Source: Oscillospiraceae bacterium (GTDB taxonomy: Bacteria; Bacillota; Clostridia; Oscillospirales; Oscillospiraceae). Taken from it: a stretch of 8,113 nucleotides of DNA. The notes below the pieces were generated by a model. That model worked only from the letters and a program-made list of their open reading frames with translations, was not told the DNA's origin and did not search any database. The translations under genes and the position numbers were made by a program. Location of the stretch: assembly GCA_902802215.1 (NCBI GenBank), contig CADCLH010000083.1, forward strand, positions 1-8,113, read 5' to 3'. Below are positions 6,630-8,113 of the stretch, in pieces (position 1 is the first letter of the stretch; each line of letters begins with the position of its first letter).

Positions 6630-6653
6630 CAAATCGCGCCGCTGTGATACAAT
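6626..6653 (+). promoter_or_regulatory. Sigma-A type promoter of the alaS leader
   Basis: A perfect TTGACA -35 box (6626-6631) and a TACAAT -10 box (6648-6653) are separated by 16 bp, with a TGn extended -10 at 6645-6647. Transcription should start near 6660, just before the T-box leader. The -35 box contains the TGA stop of the U32 gene. Confidence 0.9.
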
Positions 6654-6660
6654 ACGCGCG

Positions 6661-6881
6661 TATATGATTTTTGGCTGTGACGGAACGAGTCGGCGTAGGA
6701 TAGTGCAGAGAGGGGCCGGTCGGTGCAAGACCCCGTATCCGATCCCGACAGCCACTCCCGAGCCTCCCCGGGACGACCGGGGCGCGTGCCCGCGTTACGG
6801 GCGCTTGAGACGCCGCGTCTGCGGCAATCAGGGTGGTACCGCGAACCGAACCTTCGCCCCTGTACGGGGCGGAGGTTTTTT
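6661..6881 (+). promoter_or_regulatory. T-box riboswitch, alanine-specific (tRNA-Ala sensor)
   Basis: The leader senses uncharged tRNA-Ala and allows read-through into alaS when alanylation is low. Stem I runs from GGCT (6673-6676) to AGCC (6761-6764). It has a kink-turn-like GUGA on the 5' side, a specifier loop between GGA/TCC and TCGG/CCGA, helix GGATA/TATCC (6698-6702/6736-6740), an AGAGAG stretch (6707-6712), and the distal GGTC-GGTGCAA-GACC hairpin (6718-6732). The specifier is GCC (6751-6753) followed by A, an alanine codon. Further hairpins lie at 6766-6782, 6788-6802 (loop CGTTA) and 6812-6825. The conserved AGGGTGGTACCGCG T-box is at 6830-6843. The antiterminator pairs AGGG/CCCT and GCGAA/TTCGC around bulge TGGTACC; its UGGU matches an ACCA tRNA end. 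Stem limits are by eye. Confidence 0.95.
6851..6881 (+). terminator. T-box controlled intrinsic terminator before alaS
   Basis: A 10-bp stem CCTTCGCCCC/GGGGCGGAGG (6851-6860/6866-6875, one U-G pair, loop TGTAC) is followed by six T (6876-6881). Its 5' arm shares 6851-6861 with the antiterminator, so the two folds exclude each other. Confidence 0.95.
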
Positions 6882-6902
6882 ATTTGGATTGGAGGACAGA
6901 AT

Positions 6903-8113
<1,211 letters not shown>

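Noticed and set aside
4061..6755. Long minus-strand open frames opposite mltG and the U32 gene (433 and 450 residues)
   Set aside because: They mirror well-recognised plus-strand genes, are rich in Val/Ala/Gly/Arg/His without motifs, and have no ribosome sites. Open antisense frames are expected in GC-rich genes with C/G third positions.

Overview
The window is ordinary chromosomal DNA from a GC-rich member of the Bacillota, most likely class Clostridia and perhaps an Oscillospiraceae-type gut anaerobe. The grounds are a tRNA-Ala T-box leader in front of alaS, AGGAGG-type ribosome binding sites, C/G-ending codon preference, release factor 3 beside a small cyclodeaminase-family gene, and the order mltG - U32 - alaS, which resembles the alaS/yrrL/yrrN/yrrO neighbourhood of Bacillus. 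The family or genus is inference; no rRNA is present to fix it. There are no signs of phage, transposon, CRISPR or recent transfer.

Left part (1-3658): four tightly packed plus-strand genes that look like one operon. They are prfC (release factor 3), a short FTCD_C/cyclodeaminase-family protein, a Sir2-type NAD-dependent deacylase, and a thymidylate-kinase-like P-loop kinase. Gaps are 11, 19 and 6 nt. The operon promoter lies left of the window.

Middle (3659-4114): a short intergenic region with two hairpins, where the operon converges on a minus-strand gene. That gene encodes a 62-residue protein with one hydrophobic helix and a tail of CGCGN[N/D/G] repeats (15 Cys in 62 residues). Its 3' hairpin is a perfect stem with a cUUCGg tetraloop only when read on the minus strand. 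Upstream of it, a 178-nt divergent spacer separates it from mltG.

Right part (4115-8113): mltG (endolytic murein transglycosylase) overlaps a U32-family gene that closely matches the TrhP tRNA-hydroxylation enzymes and seems to start at TTG. The stop codon of the U32 gene lies inside the -35 box of a strong promoter. That promoter drives a T-box leader with an alanine GCC specifier, a textbook antiterminator and a competing terminator. It controls alaS, which runs off the right end of the window (403 codons present).

Most genes serve translation and tRNA function (prfC, U32/TrhP, alaS), with others for nucleotide or folate metabolism and the cell wall. I see no clear new multi-gene system. 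The least explained element is the Cys-Gly repeat membrane miniprotein.
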